57,633 bases of DNA, from the NCBI GenBank assembly GCA_001184405.1, contig LFMX01000029.1, positions 1 to 57,633 on the forward strand. Direction: 5' to 3'. Position 1 is the stretch's first letter. Each line of letters opens with the position of its first letter. Positions 38,897-49,042 of the stretch are shown here, piece after piece. The stretch comes from Candidatus Burkholderia humilis. Lineage in GTDB: Bacteria; Pseudomonadota; Gammaproteobacteria; Burkholderiales; Burkholderiaceae. The translations under genes were made by a program, and so were the position numbers. The notes under the pieces are model-generated. The model saw nothing but the letters and a program-made list of their open reading frames with translations, was not told where the DNA came from and made no database searches.

Positions 38897-39964
38897 TCAG
38901 CGATGCGTGAGCAACATGCCGCGCAAATCGCCGAAAACCTGTTCGGCGGTCAGTTCGCGAAGGCAGTTCAGATGGCCGAGCGGACACTCGCGAGCAAAGC
39001 ACGGACTGCATTCAAGATGGAGCCATTGTACCTTTGCGAGATCGGACAAGGGCGGCGTGTGGCGCGGATCGGTCGAGCCATACACGGCCACGAGCGGGCG
39101 TTTCATGGCGGCTGCGACGTGCATCAGCCCGGAATCGTTGGTGACGACGGCGCTCGCGCGCGAGATCAGCGCGCACGCTTCGCCAAGTGATGTCTGTCCG
39201 CACAGATTGCGCACGTTCGGCGCGCGATCGGCAATGGCCTGGGTCGCATCCTTTTTCGATCCCAGCGCGATGATGCGCGCATACGGAAACGACTGCGCGA
39301 TGAACTGCGCCAGCGCCGCGAAATGCTCCGGCGGCCAACGCTTGGCCGGACCGTATTCTGCGCCCGGACAAAACACGACGAGCGGCGTGCGCGTATCCAG
39401 ATTGAAGCGCGCCGATACGCGCGCGGCTTCGTTCGGATCGGCGTCGAGGCGCGGCACGGGCAGCGTCTGCGCGTTTTCCTGGGCGGCGGCTTCGGGCTGC
39501 GCGAATCGATCGATGAACTGCAGCTTAGCGCCCGGCGCGTAGACGAGCGCGGCGTAATGCGTGGTCATCGGCGGACGCTCGGTTTTCGGCGGATTCGCGT
39601 GGCGCACGTTGAGGAGCCCGTAGCGGCTCTCGCCCTTATAGCCGATGCGCAAGTTGATGCCCGCCATCCACGGAATCAGCGCGGATTTCATGGAGTTGGG
39701 CAGCACGTAAGCGGCGTCGTAGCCGACATCGCGCAGATCGCTCGCGAGTTGCCAGCGGCGCAGCAGTTGCAGCTTACCGTGCGCGAGGTCGGTCGCGTAG
39801 ACGTCGCGGATTTCGGACATGCGCTCGAGCACGGGCGCGACCCAGCTCGGCGCAATGGCGTCGATCGCGATGCGCGAATGCAGCTTCTTCAGAATCGTAA
39901 AGAGCGGCTGCGCCATCAATGCGTCACCGATCCAGTTCGGTGCTATTACCAGCGCGCGGCGCAT
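38897..39964 (-). CDS. waaF: LPS heptosyltransferase II
   Basis: GT9 enzyme that adds the second L-glycero-D-manno-heptose to the LPS inner core. 355 residues are intact: RRALVIAPNWIGDALMAQPL at the N-terminus, VVFCPGAEYGPAKRWPPEHF in the linker, SRASAVVTNDSGLMHVAAAM in the donor site, and the typical end VAVYGSTDPRHTPPLSD with a Cys-rich CSPCFARECPLGHLNCL segment. Start at 39964 (MRRALVIAPN). Upstream on the same strand are the zinc-finger gene and ilvE. Confidence 0.95.
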   Translation of the reverse strand: MRRALVIAPNWIGDALMAQPLFTILKKLHSRIAIDAIAPSWVAPVLERMSEIRDVYATDLAHGKLQLLRRWQLASDLRDVGYDAAYVLPNSMKSALIPWMAGINLRIGYKGESRYGLLNVRHANPPKTERPPMTTHYAALVYAPGAKLQFIDRFAQPEAAAQENAQTLPVPRLDADPNEAARVSARFNLDTRTPLVVFCPGAEYGPAKRWPPEHFAALAQFIAQSFPYARIIALGSKKDATQAIADRAPNVRNLCGQTSLGEACALISRASAVVTNDSGLMHVAAAMKRPLVAVYGSTDPRHTPPLSDLAKVQWLHLECSPCFARECPLGHLNCLRELTAEQVFGDLRGMLLTHR

Positions 39965-40114
39965 CTGAAATTGTCCGATCTCAAAATAAAGGCGGCTCTC
40001 GACCTGTGAGCCGTGGAGCCGGATGATGTGGGTTCTGAAGCAGAAACGCCGGAATGGAACCGGCGAGGAAACCACGCGGCCGCGCACGACGCGTCGCGCG
40101 CGGCGAATGCAAAA

Positions 40115-40312
40115 TCAGTGACCGCCCTTGATGACTTCGCCGTCTTTCAGCTTGTAACGCGTGCCGCAATACGGGCAACGCGCTTCGCCATGCGTCACGT
40201 CAATAAACACGCGCGGATGGGTGCTCCAGCGCTGCATTTTCGGATTCGGGCAGAAAGCGGGCAAGTCCTTCGCGGACAATTCAACCAGCGGCATTTCCTT
40301 CAGGTCGCTCAT
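40115..40312 (-). CDS. Zinc-finger domain-containing protein (CHCC / NDUFS6-like)
   Basis: 65 residues with the metal-binding spacing FCP, then HPRVFIDV and ARCPYCGTRYKL, giving Cys, His, Cys and Cys ligands as in the zf-CHCC family (related to complex I subunit NDUFS6). Found between ilvE and waaF in Burkholderia-type genomes. It probably has a structural zinc; function unknown. Intact. Confidence 0.9.
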   Translation of the reverse strand: MSDLKEMPLVELSAKDLPAFCPNPKMQRWSTHPRVFIDVTHGEARCPYCGTRYKLKDGEVIKGGH

Positions 40313-40373
40313 TGCTTATCTCTTTCTCGATATGCGGGGAAAACGCGGCGAACACGCGGCTCGCCGCAGACAA

Positions 40374-41294
40374 TCAAACCCTCGCGAGCCAGCTCGCATA
40401 CTTTTCGTTCTTGCCGCCGACGACATCGAAGAACGCGCTTTGCAGCTTCTCCGTGATCGGGCCACGCGCGCCGGAACCGATGGTGCGGTTGTCCAGTTCG
40501 CGGATGGGCGTGACTTCGGCGGCGGTGCCGGTGAAGAACGCTTCGTCGCAAGTGTACACCTCGTCACGCGTGATGCGCTTTTCGATGACCGGAATGCCGA
40601 AGTCGCGCGCCAGCGTGATGACCGTATCGCGCGTGATGCCGTCCAGGCACGACGCGAGATCCGGCGTATAGATCTTGCCGTTGTTCACGAGGAAGAAGTT
40701 TTCGCCGGAGCCTTCGGACACGTAGCCGTCAACATCGAGCAGAATGGCTTCGTCGTAACCGTCGGCGACCGCTTCCTGATTCGCGAGAATGGAGTTCACG
40801 TACCAGCCGGACGCCTTGGCGCGCACCATCGACACATTCACGTGATGGCGCGTAAACGACGACGTCTTCACGCGGATACCCTTGGCCAGCTCGTCTTCGC
40901 CGAGATACGCGCCCCACGGCCACGCCGTGATGGCCACGTGAATGGTGTTGCCCTTTGCCGATACGCCGAGCTTTTCCGAGCCGACCCAGATGATCGGGCG
41001 GATATAGCAGCTTTCCAGTTCGTTCGCCTTCACCACTTCGAGCTGCGCGGCTTCGAGCGTGGCGGCATCGAATGGGACGTCCATCTGGAAAATTTTTGCC
41101 GAGTTCAGCAGGCGCTTGGTGTGTTCCTTCAGGCGGAAAATGGCCGTGCCTTGCGCGGTCTTGTACGCCCGCACGCCTTCGAACACGCCCATGCCGTAGT
41201 GCAACGTATGGGTCAGCACGTGGATCTTGGCGTCACGCCAGTCGATCAGCTTGCCATCCATCCAGATCTTGCCGTCGCGGTCGGCCATTGACAT
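40374..41294 (-). CDS. ilvE: Branched-chain amino acid aminotransferase
   Basis: PLP class IV transaminase for the last step of Leu, Ile and Val synthesis. 306 residues are intact: LHYGMGVFEGVRAYKTAQGT, the catalytic Lys region SMVRAKASGWYVNSILANQE, DVDGYVSEGSGENFFLV, and the phosphate-binding turn FFTGTAAEVTPIRELDNR. AGGAG lies about 5 nt before the ATG at 41294; 41288 is an alternative. Likely monocistronic or followed by the zinc-finger gene, with a 61-bp gap. Confidence 0.96.
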   Translation of the reverse strand: MSMADRDGKIWMDGKLIDWRDAKIHVLTHTLHYGMGVFEGVRAYKTAQGTAIFRLKEHTKRLLNSAKIFQMDVPFDAATLEAAQLEVVKANELESCYIRPIIWVGSEKLGVSAKGNTIHVAITAWPWGAYLGEDELAKGIRVKTSSFTRHHVNVSMVRAKASGWYVNSILANQEAVADGYDEAILLDVDGYVSEGSGENFFLVNNGKIYTPDLASCLDGITRDTVITLARDFGIPVIEKRITRDEVYTCDEAFFTGTAAEVTPIRELDNRTIGSGARGPITEKLQSAFFDVVGGKNEKYASWLARV

Positions 41295-41554
41295 ACGGTT
41301 CTCCTAGCTGTCTCGTTCAAGTGATTCGGGCAAGCCGGCGGAATTTCCCGGCCGCAGGCGCGGTGCCTTCGGAACACATTTCGGATCGAAAGGCGGCGAA
41401 AAACCGTCATTTTAGCGTTTTTTCGCGACCAAACCGATCTGGACGCCTCTTTAACGACGCTATAATTTCGTTTTCGCTGCGAAGGGGTTGGCAAACGCGT
41501 TCCGGCGGATTTCACTTTTTGCCGATTCATCGCGCGATCGATCGAGGCAGCGCG

Positions 41555-42397
41555 ATGGCTCGAAGTCCGCGCATCGGACTGACCTTCTCCACGTTTTGCG
41601 CCTCGCCAGGCTCCCATACTCGACCGGCTGTCCGATACCAACCGCCGCGCCTACTTCGACGGCGTGCGCACCTTTTCCCCCGCCGTTCTCGCGACCTTGT
41701 CGTGGGGCCTCGTCACCGGCATCGCGATGAGCAAGTCCGTGCTGACCGTGCCGTAATCGCTCGGCATGTCGTTCATGGCGTACGCGGGACCGTCGCAACT
41801 GGCGGTGTTGCCGCTGTTCGCCGCTAAGCTGCCGCTCTGGACCGTGATTCTCACCGCCGCGATGGTGAACCTGTGCTTCGTGATCTTCAGCGCCGGACTC
41901 GCGCCGCATTTCTCGTATCTGTCGCTGCGCCGGCGTCTTTTGCTCGGGTATTTCAACGGCGATATCATCTATCTGATGTTGATGTTCTCGAAAAAGAACT
42001 TCCCGAGCGGTTTTCAGCCCGGCAAGGAAGCGTTTTTCTGGGGACTCGCCACGACGGAGCTGGACCTCGTGGCAAGTATCGTCGGTGGCGGGCATTCTGC
42101 TCGCGAGCCTCGTGCCGAACGATTGGGGACTCGAACTCGCGGGCACGCTCGCGCTGATTCCGATCATCGTGTCGGCGATTGCCACGCGCTCCACGCTCGC
42201 GGCGGTCGCCGTGGCGAGCGTCGCCGCGTTGATGTTCGTCGATCTGCCGTATCGATTCAGCTTGCCGATTGCCGTGTTCGCCGCGCTGATCGCGGGCACG
42301 GGCGGCGGATGTTTTCGCCGAGCAGAAGGGCGGGCGCGAGACGAGCCGCATAGTCGTGGAAAAAAGCGCGAAGGCCGATGAGGAGCAAGTTCGATGA
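41555..42397 (+). pseudogene. azlC: AzlC branched-chain amino acid exporter subunit, multiply disrupted
   Basis: Large subunit of the AzlCD exporter. Recognisable parts: LSDTNRRAYFDGVRTFSPAV, LATLSWGLVTGIAMSKS, MSFMAYAGPSQLAVLPLFAA and LLASLVPNDWGLELAGTLAL. Lesions: a frame change near 41600, a TAA at 41754-41756 after SVLTVP, an extra C near 42070 (the intended SWQVSSVAGILLAS is shifted), and another change near 42310. The true C-terminus (FAEQKGGRETSRIVVEKSA) ends in a TGA that overlaps the azlD ATG (ATGA at 42394). The start position is approximate. No export expected. Confidence 0.85.
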
Positions 42398-42729
42398 ACA
42401 CTTTCGAAATTTGGCTCGCGATCATCGGCATGGGCGTTGTCACGGCGCTGACACGCGCGCTCTTTCTCATAGGCGGCGAGCGCATGGTGTTGCCGCCGCG
42501 CATCCAGCGCGTGCTGCGCTATGCGGCCGCGGCCGCGGCCGCGGCCGCGCTGGGGGTGGTCGTCGTGCCGGATTTGCTGCAAACGCCGCGCGGATTGTCG
42601 ATCGCGCTGTCGAATCACGCGCTGTGGGCGTCGCTCGCGGGACTGGCGTATTACTTGAAGCGGCGCGGCATGATGGGCACCATCGTCATCGGCATGATCG
42701 TCTTTACGCTGCTGCGGCTCGTGTTCTGA
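42394..42729 (+). CDS. azlD: AzlD branched-chain amino acid exporter small subunit
   Basis: 111-residue membrane protein with four hydrophobic segments, start overlapping azlC by ATGA. The blocks MNTFEIWLAIIGMGVVTALT, RALFLIGGERMVLPPRIQRV and YYLKRRGMMGTIVIGMIVFT match AzlD. The usual PAA-type segment after LRYA is a run of nine Ala encoded by (gcggcc)4, which may be an expansion. The frame is open, but its partner AzlC is broken, so the protein is probably without function. Confidence 0.88.
   Translation: MNTFEIWLAIIGMGVVTALTRALFLIGGERMVLPPRIQRVLRYAAAAAAAAALGVVVVPDLLQTPRGLSIALSNHALWASLAGLAYYLKRRGMMGTIVIGMIVFTLLRLVF
42523..42546 (+). repeat. (GCGGCC)4 hexanucleotide repeat in azlD
   Basis: Four perfect copies of gcggcc encode an Ala run between LRY and LGVVVVPDLL. 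Copy-number changes would keep the frame. Confidence 0.9.
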
Positions 42730-43151
42730 AAAGTCACGCCGCGCGCCCAAATACGCATCATCAAGGATTCGCGGCTAAAAGCGAGCGGTCCAATCGGTTA
42801 AAATGTCACTCTTTCTCGGGTTGTACGTTCCCACTTTCCAGCAACATCGCATTCAATAAGCGAGGTCGAGAGTGTTTCCGGCAGTCACCGCGCGGTTCCG
42901 TTGCTCGCAATCTCTGGCAGCCTGCTCTTGCCGGAAGATGCGCAACCGTGCGTCCGGTCTTCTCGTCTTCCGCCATACTCGCGCGTTCGGCCCGTTCGAG
43001 CGGCCTTCGCCTCACTGATTCACCGAATCTCCGCGCCGGCCGGCGTTGTGCACATTCCTCCGATTGAACGGCCGCGCAATAAGTCTCGAACCGGCTGGCC
43101 CCATCCGGCCTTTCCCACCCGAATCGCTTCTTTCACTCTACGTTGACTCCC
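42730..43151. other. Intergenic region before pgk, no gene seen
   Basis: About 420 bp. Short open frames on both strands lack convincing composition. It should contain the pgk promoter; an AT-rich tcggttaaaatg at about 42794 is a candidate -10 region, but I see no clear -35 partner. The last 100 bp are rich in CG and form the pgk leader. Confidence 0.5.
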
Positions 43152-44348
43152 ATGACGAAAGTACTGCGTTTTACCGACCTCATCGCCGAAGGCAAAGTCT
43201 CCGGCAAGCGTGTGTTCATCCGCGCGGATCTCAACGTGCCGCAAGACGATAACGGCAATATCACCGAAGATACGCGCGTTCGCGCTTCGGTTCCGGCCAT
43301 CAAGGCCGCGCTCGATGCAGGCGCTGCCGTGATGGTCACGTCGCACCTGGGCCGCCCGACCGAAGGCCGGTTCAAGCCGGAAGATTCGCTCACGCCCGTC
43401 GCGAAGCGCCTGTCCGAACTGCTCGGCCGCGATGTGCCGCTCGTCGCCGATTGGGTCGATGGCGTGCAGGTTCAGCCGGGCCAGGTCGTGCTGCTGGAAA
43501 ACTGCCGCGTCAACAAGGGCGAAAAAAAGAACGACGATGCGCTCGCGCAAAAGCTCGCCAAACTCTGCGATGTCTACGTGAACGATGCATTCGGCACGGC
43601 GCATCGCGCGGAAGCGACCACGCACGGCATCGCGAAATACGCGCCGGTGGCGTGCGCGGGACCCTTACTCGCCGCCGAACTCGATGCGCTCGGCAAGGCG
43701 CTCGGCAACCCGAAGCGTCCGCTCGTCGCGATCGTCGCGGGGTCGAAGGTATCGACCAAGCTGATCATTCTGAAGTCGCTTGCCGAGAAGGTCGATCAAC
43801 TGATCGGCGGCGGCGGAATCGCGAATACGTTCATGCTGGCGTCGGGGCTGAAGATCGGCAAGTCGCTGGCCGAAGCGGATCTCGTGGGCGAAGCGAAGGA
43901 CATCATCGAAGCGGCGTGCGCGCGTGGCGCATCGGTGCCGATTCCGAGCGATGTCGTGACCGCGAAGGAATTCGCCGCGACCGCGAATGCGGAGACGAAG
44001 CCCGTCGCGGATGTCGCCAATGACGATCTGATCCTCGATATCGGTCCGGACACGGCCAAGGCGCTCGCGCAACAACTGGAAACGGCGGGCACCATCGTGT
44101 GGAACGGGCCGGTCGGCGTGTTCGAATTCGACCAGTTCGGCAACGGCACGAAGACGCTGGCGCAGGCTATCGTCAATTCGTCGGCGTTTTCGATCGCGGG
44201 CGGCGGCGACACGCTCGCGGCCATCGCGAAATATGATATTGCCGACAAGGTGAGCTACATCTCGACCGGCGGCGGCGCGTTCCTCGAATTCCTGGAAGGC
44301 AAGACGCTGCTCGCGGTCGAAGCGCTCGAATCGCGCGCAGGGGCCTAA
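43152..44348 (+). CDS. pgk: Phosphoglycerate kinase
   Basis: Glycolytic enzyme converting 1,3-bisphosphoglycerate and ADP to 3-phosphoglycerate and ATP. 398 residues are intact: the N-domain [20 protein letters not shown] and [12 protein letters not shown] (substrate Arg/His), [20 protein letters not shown], and the C-domain [40 protein letters not shown] and [19 protein letters not shown] nucleotide loop. Start at the ATG 43152 ([10 protein letters not shown]). pyk lies downstream in the same direction. Confidence 0.97.
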   Translation: MTKVLRFTDLIAEGKVSGKRVFIRADLNVPQDDNGNITEDTRVRASVPAIKAALDAGAAVMVTSHLGRPTEGRFKPEDSLTPVAKRLSELLGRDVPLVADWVDGVQVQPGQVVLLENCRVNKGEKKNDDALAQKLAKLCDVYVNDAFGTAHRAEATTHGIAKYAPVACAGPLLAAELDALGKALGNPKRPLVAIVAGSKVSTKLIILKSLAEKVDQLIGGGGIANTFMLASGLKIGKSLAEADLVGEAKDIIEAACARGASVPIPSDVVTAKEFAATANAETKPVADVANDDLILDIGPDTAKALAQQLETAGTIVWNGPVGVFEFDQFGNGTKTLAQAIVNSSAFSIAGGGDTLAAIAKYDIADKVSYISTGGGAFLEFLEGKTLLAVEALESRAGA

Positions 44349-44352
44349 GGCG

Positions 44353-44679
44353 TTGGCCGCCCGAAACACTCCGGCGAAAGCAGGAAAGAAGGGCGCGCCC
44401 GATGCCGGCGGCGCGAAAACTGATCTGACGCAGGACCTGATCGAAAGCGGTGATCAACTGGACGCGGCGGCAGAAGCGGCCAAGGTGATCGCCGAAGCGG
44501 CTCAACCAGAACCCGCATCGACCGAAGGCGAAGCAGCAATTCCGCCAACGCCTCCGGTCATCATCGGCGGCGTGCCCGCCCATGTACTGAAAGATATCGA
44601 TAAAGCGACGCCGGCACGATCCGGCGCGCGCGCAACCGGTGAGCAACACCTCGCAAGCGCAACGTGCTCGCAGCCTTAA
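44353..44679 (+). CDS. Possible small hypothetical protein between pgk and pyk
   Basis: Open frame from a TTG reading AARNTPAKAGKKGAPDAGGA, LTQDLIESGDQLDAAAEAAK and EAAIPPTPPVIIGGVPAHVL. It is Ala/Glu/Pro-rich and low in complexity. Codon bias is consistent with coding, but there is no good start codon, and it ends inside the pyk leader. It could be a real disordered protein or a by-product of GC-rich leader sequence. Confidence 0.35.
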   Translation: MAARNTPAKAGKKGAPDAGGAKTDLTQDLIESGDQLDAAAEAAKVIAEAAQPEPASTEGEAAIPPTPPVIIGGVPAHVLKDIDKATPARSGARATGEQHLASATCSQP

Positions 44680-44710
44680 TCCGGGCGTTCCTACAGAGAC
44701 GAGGAAAGAC

Positions 44711-46147
44711 ATGCATCGCGCTACCAAGATTGTTGCCACCATCGGTCCGGCTTCCAGCAATCCGGACATCCTCCTGCAGATGATGCAGGTAGGGCTCGAC
44801 GTCGTTCGCTTCAACTTTTCGCACGGCACCGCCGACGACCATCGCCAGCGCGCGGAATGGGTGCGCGAGGCCGCGAACAAGGTCGGTCGCGAAGTTGCGA
44901 TCATGGCCGACCTGCAAGGCCCGAAGATTCGCGTCGGCAAGTTCGAAAACAACAAGACGATGCTCGTCGCGGGCAATCCGTTCATCCTCGACGCGAATTG
45001 CGAGCTCGGCAATAACGAGCGCGTCGGTCTGGACTACAAAGATCTGCCACGCGATCTGCGTGCGGGCGACGTGTTGCTGTTGAACGACGGCCTGATCGTG
45101 CTGGACGTGACGCGCGTGATCGGCGAAGAGATTCACACGACGGTCAAGGTCGGCGGCGAGCTGTTGAACAACAAGGGCATCAACCGTCAGGGCGGCGGGC
45201 TGACCGCGCCCGCGCTGACCGAGAAGGACATGGAGGACATTAAGACGGCAATGTCGCTCGGCGCGGATTTCGTCGCGATGTCGTTCCCGAAGAACGCGAC
45301 GGACATGGAAATGGCGCGGCAACTCGCGAATATCGCGGGCGCGCCGTACGGCATCAAGCCGAAGATGATCGCGAAGATCGAGCGCGCCGAAGCCATTCCG
45401 GCGCTGCAAGGCATTCTCGATGCATCGGACGGCATCATGGTCGCGCGTGGCGATCTGGCCGTCGAAGTCGGCAACGCGGCGGTGCCGGCGCTGCAAAAGC
45501 GCATGATCCGCATGGCGCGCGAGTCGAACAAGCTCGTGATCACCGCCACGCAAATGATGGAATCGATGATCCACGCGCCCGTGCCGACGCGCGCGGAAGT
45601 GTCGGACGTGGCGAACGCGGTGCTCGACGGCACCGACGCCGTGATGTTGTCCGCCGAGACCGCGGCGGGCAAATATCCGGTGACGACCATCGAAACGATG
45701 GCCGCCGTCTGCGTGGAAGCGGAGAAGTCGGAAGAGTCGCAGCTTGACCGCGATTTTCTCGACCGCACGTTCACGCGTATCGATCAGTCGATCGCGATGG
45801 GCGCGCTCTTCACGGCGTATCACCTCGGCGCGAAGGCCGTCGTCGCTCTGACGGAATCCGGCTCGACCGCGCTGTGGATGTCGCGTCACTGGACGCATGT
45901 GCCGATCTTCGCGCTCACGCCCCGCGTGGCGAGCGAACGCACGATGTCGCTGTATCGCAATGTGACGCCGCTGCATCTGGACACCAATATGGATCGCGAT
46001 CTCGCGCTGAATCAGGCGCTGGAAGTGGTCGTGTCCAAGGGTTACGCGGCGCGCGGCGATATGGTCGTGCTGACCGTCGGCGAACCGATGGGCGCGGCGG
46101 GCGGCACGAACACGCTGAAGATCGTGCGTGTGGGGGATCATTTCTAA
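44711..46147 (+). CDS. pyk: Pyruvate kinase
   Basis: Transfers phosphate from phosphoenolpyruvate to ADP, ending glycolysis. 478 residues are intact: RATKIVATIGPASSNPDILL, DVVRFNFSHGTADDH, IMADLQGPKIRVGKFE, the metal and catalytic region KPKMIAKIERAEAIPALQGI and GIMVARGDLAVEVG, then TATQMMESMIHAPVPTRAEV. The C-terminal regulatory domain ends GTNTLKIVRVGDHF. The ATG at 44711 is the natural start (MHRATKIVAT). Confidence 0.97.
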   Translation: MHRATKIVATIGPASSNPDILLQMMQVGLDVVRFNFSHGTADDHRQRAEWVREAANKVGREVAIMADLQGPKIRVGKFENNKTMLVAGNPFILDANCELGNNERVGLDYKDLPRDLRAGDVLLLNDGLIVLDVTRVIGEEIHTTVKVGGELLNNKGINRQGGGLTAPALTEKDMEDIKTAMSLGADFVAMSFPKNATDMEMARQLANIAGAPYGIKPKMIAKIERAEAIPALQGILDASDGIMVARGDLAVEVGNAAVPALQKRMIRMARESNKLVITATQMMESMIHAPVPTRAEVSDVANAVLDGTDAVMLSAETAAGKYPVTTIETMAAVCVEAEKSEESQLDRDFLDRTFTRIDQSIAMGALFTAYHLGAKAVVALTESGSTALWMSRHWTHVPIFALTPRVASERTMSLYRNVTPLHLDTNMDRDLALNQALEVVVSKGYAARGDMVVLTVGEPMGAAGGTNTLKIVRVGDHF

Positions 46148-46310
46148 GAAAGATACGCGGTCAAAGACCGCGCATGTATGTCAGTGCGCCTGACGACGCG
46201 GGCGGCTCGACGAGCCCGCGTCAGTCCAAGCCTCGATAAAGCCGGAAACCGCCCGAGAGCGGAACCGGGCGTGCGACAAAATTCGTTTCACATCATGGAG
46301 TTTCACCACA

Positions 46311-47378
46311 ATGCCTCTCGTATCAATGCGTCAATTGCTGGGATCACGCAGCCGAAAACAGCTACGGTCTGCCGGCATTTAACGTCAACAATCTGGAACA
46401 AGTTCAGACCATCATGGTCGCCGCGAACGAAGTGAACGCGCCGGTCATCATGCAGGCGTCGGCCTGGTGCCCGTAAGTACGTGGGCGAAGCGTTTCTGCG
46501 TCATCTGATCGAAGTGGCCGTCGAGGCGTATCCGCATATTCCGGTCGTGATGCATCAGGATCACGGTCAGTCGCCCGCCGTGTGCATGGCCGCGATCCGC
46601 TCGGGCTTCACCAGCGTCATGATGGACGGCTCGCTCGAAGCAGACGGCAAGACGGTGACATCGTACGAGTACAACGTCGATATATCGAAGAAAGTGGTCG
46701 AGTTTTCGCACGCGATCGGCGTGACGGTCGAAGCCGAATTGGGCGTGCTCGGCTCGCTCGAAACCATGAAGGGCGACAAGGAAGACGGCCACGGCGCGGA
46801 AGGCACGATGACGCGCGAACAGCTTCTGACCGATGTTGAGCAGGCCGCCGATTTCGTCAAGCAGACGCAATGCGATGCGCTGGCGATCGCGATCGGCACG
46901 TCGCACGGCGCGTACAAGTTCTCGAAAGAAGCCCACGGGCGATATCCTCGCGATCGATCGCATCAAGGAAATTCACCAGCGCATTCCGAACACGCATCTC
47001 GTGATGCACGGTTCGTCGTCGGTGCCGCAAGAATTGCTCGCGCAAATCCGTGAATTCGGCAGCGACATGAAGGAAACCTACGGCGTGTCGGTCGAAGAGA
47101 TTCAAGAAGGCATCAAGTACGGCGTGCGCAAGGTGAATATCGACACCGACCTGCGTCTGGCGATCACCGGCGCGATCCGCCGCTTCATGTTCGAAAATCC
47201 GTCGAAGTTCGATCTGCGCGACTATCTGAAGCCCGCGCGCGAAGCGACCAAGGAGATCGTGCGCCAGCGCTACATGCAGTTCGGCTGCGAAGGCATGGCC
47301 GGTAAGATCAAGCCGGTTTCGCTCGAGAAGATTGCCGAGAAGTACAAGTCCGGCGAGCTTGCACAGATCGTGAAATGA
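46311..47378 (+). pseudogene. fbaA: Class II fructose-bisphosphate aldolase, three one-base insertions
   Basis: Zn-dependent aldolase of glycolysis and gluconeogenesis. All family blocks are present at normal identity: [50 protein letters not shown] with metal ligands, [33 protein letters not shown] and [20 protein letters not shown]. Three single extra bases break the frame: in GGG at 46340-46342, a T near 46464 (intended QASAGARKY), and in AAA at 46925-46927 (intended [13 protein letters not shown]). The rest is undegraded. Either these are sequence errors, or the loss is very recent. Only a fragment could be translated from this sequence. Confidence 0.85.
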
Positions 47379-47416
47379 GACTGATCTGAGCTTCGCGGGT
47401 TTTGTAAAGTAAAATC

Positions 47417-47452
47417 AACGGGTTCCGGGTTCGGAGCCCGTTTGCGTTTTTT
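47417..47452 (+). terminator. Intrinsic terminator after fbaA
   Basis: AACGGGTTCC pairs with GGAGCCCGTT (one G-T pair) around a GGGTTC loop, followed by TGCGTTTTTT. It lies 40 bp after the fbaA stop. Confidence 0.8.
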
Positions 47453-47524
47453 CCGCCGCGCCTTCAGCCAGTTGCAACCGAAGCGCGGCGTTCCCCATTT
47501 TCAGCCCTTCTTCGGTACATGACG

Positions 47525-48415
47525 ATGTCCACGCTATACGAATCCACGATCAAATCGCTGCCGCTGCTTGGCCGCGGCAAGGTCCGCGACAACTACGCCG
47601 TCGGTCAGGACAAGCTCCTGATCGTGACGACCGACCGCCTTTCCGCATTCGATGTCGTCATGGGCGAACCGATTCCGAACAAGGGCCGCGTGCTGAACAC
47701 GATGGCCGATTTCTGGTTCGAAAAGCTCGGCCATATCGTGCCGAATCACAATACGGGCATCGATCCGGCGACGGTCGTATCGGCGGAAGAAGCTGAACAG
47801 GTGAAAGGCCGCGCGGTCGTCGTGAAGCGCCTCGAGCCGATTCTCGTCGAAGCGGTCGTGCGCGGTTATCTCGCGGGCAGCGGCTGGAAGGACTATCAGA
47901 CGACGGGTTCGGTATCCGGCGTCGAGTTGCCGCCGTGTTTGCAGAACGCGCAAAAGCTGCCCGAGCCGATTTTCACGCCCGCCGCGAAAGCCGAAATGGG
48001 CCATCACGACGAAAACATCACCTACGATGAAATGGAACGCCGCATCGGCACTGAGCTTTCGGCAACGATCAAGCGCATTTCCATCCAGTTGTACAAGGAA
48101 GCGGCCGAGTTCGCGGCGACGCGCGGCATTATCATCTCGGATACGAAGTTCGAATTCGGGCTGGACAACAAGGGCGAGCTGTATCTGATGGACGAAGTGC
48201 TGACCGCCGATTCGTCGCGTTTCTGGCCCGCCAATGGCTATCAGGTCGGCACCAATCCGCCGTCGTTCGACAAGCAGTTCGTGCGCGACTGGCTCGAAAC
48301 GCAGCCGTGGAAGAAGGAACCGCCCGCGCCGAAGCTGCCGGATGACGTGATCGCGAAGACGTCGGAGAAGTATCAGGAAGCGTTGCAGCGTCTGACCGGC
48401 CAAACGCTTGATTGA
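47525..48415 (+). CDS. purC: Phosphoribosylaminoimidazole-succinocarboxamide synthase
   Basis: ATP-dependent ligation of aspartate to CAIR in purine synthesis. About 296 residues are intact: [60 protein letters not shown] and [20 protein letters not shown] with catalytic residues. The start could be 47519 or 47525. First gene of a purC-purE-purK-tsaC cluster, with purE starting 11 bp after its stop. Confidence 0.96.
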   Translation: MSTLYESTIKSLPLLGRGKVRDNYAVGQDKLLIVTTDRLSAFDVVMGEPIPNKGRVLNTMADFWFEKLGHIVPNHNTGIDPATVVSAEEAEQVKGRAVVVKRLEPILVEAVVRGYLAGSGWKDYQTTGSVSGVELPPCLQNAQKLPEPIFTPAAKAEMGHHDENITYDEMERRIGTELSATIKRISIQLYKEAAEFAATRGIIISDTKFEFGLDNKGELYLMDEVLTADSSRFWPANGYQVGTNPPSFDKQFVRDWLETQPWKKEPPAPKLPDDVIAKTSEKYQEALQRLTGQTLD

Positions 48416-48426
48416 GTACGACACAG

Positions 48427-48939
48427 ATGAGCAACGAAGCACATACGCATAACGCGCCGCTCGTCGGCGTATTGATGGGTTCCATTTCCGACTGGGAAGT
48501 CATGAAGAACGCCGTCGCGATGCTGCAGGAATTCGGCGTGCCGTACGAGGCGAAAGTCGTGTCAGCGCATCGCATGCCGGACGAGATGTTCGCCTACGCC
48601 GAAAGCGCGCGTGAGCGCGGTTTGCGCGCGATCATCGCGGGCGCGGGCGGCGCGGCGCATCTGCCGGGCATGCTGGCCGCGAAAACCACGGTGCCGGTGC
48701 TCGGCGTGCCAGTGGCGAGCAAGTATCTGAAGGGCGTCGATTCGCTGCATTCGATCGTGCAGATGCCCAAGGGCGTGCCGGTCGCGACCTTCGCCATCGG
48801 TGAAGCGGGCGCGGCGAACGCGGCGCTCTTCGCGGTATCGATTCTGAGCGTGACGGACGCGAAATATGCCGATGCGCTCACCGCTTTCCGCGTGAAGCAG
48901 AATCAGGCCGCGCACGACATGGCCTTGTCGCCGCTCTGA
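48427..48939 (+). CDS. purE: N5-carboxyaminoimidazole ribonucleotide mutase
   Basis: Class I PurE converts N5-CAIR to CAIR. 170 residues are intact. The substrate loop is [15 protein letters not shown] (usually GSxSDW, Ile at the variable place). The catalytic His is in [16 protein letters not shown], and [20 protein letters not shown] and [16 protein letters not shown] complete the phosphate site. The ATG at 48427 is used; it lies in the same operon between purC and purK. Confidence 0.96.
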   Translation: MSNEAHTHNAPLVGVLMGSISDWEVMKNAVAMLQEFGVPYEAKVVSAHRMPDEMFAYAESARERGLRAIIAGAGGAAHLPGMLAAKTTVPVLGVPVASKYLKGVDSLHSIVQMPKGVPVATFAIGEAGAANAALFAVSILSVTDAKYADALTAFRVKQNQAAHDMALSPL

Positions 48940-49042
48940 TTTTTTGTGATGTCGATACGCGGCGAAGTTTCGATTCCCGCTTCGCCGCATCGAATTGGTA
49001 GAAACACCGCGCGTCGCCCACGAAACGCAACGTAGCCCCACG

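Noticed and set aside
44561..46141. A 526-codon open frame antisense to pyk
   Set aside because: Same antisense shadow pattern, with no domain or start signal; pyk is fully accounted for on the plus strand.
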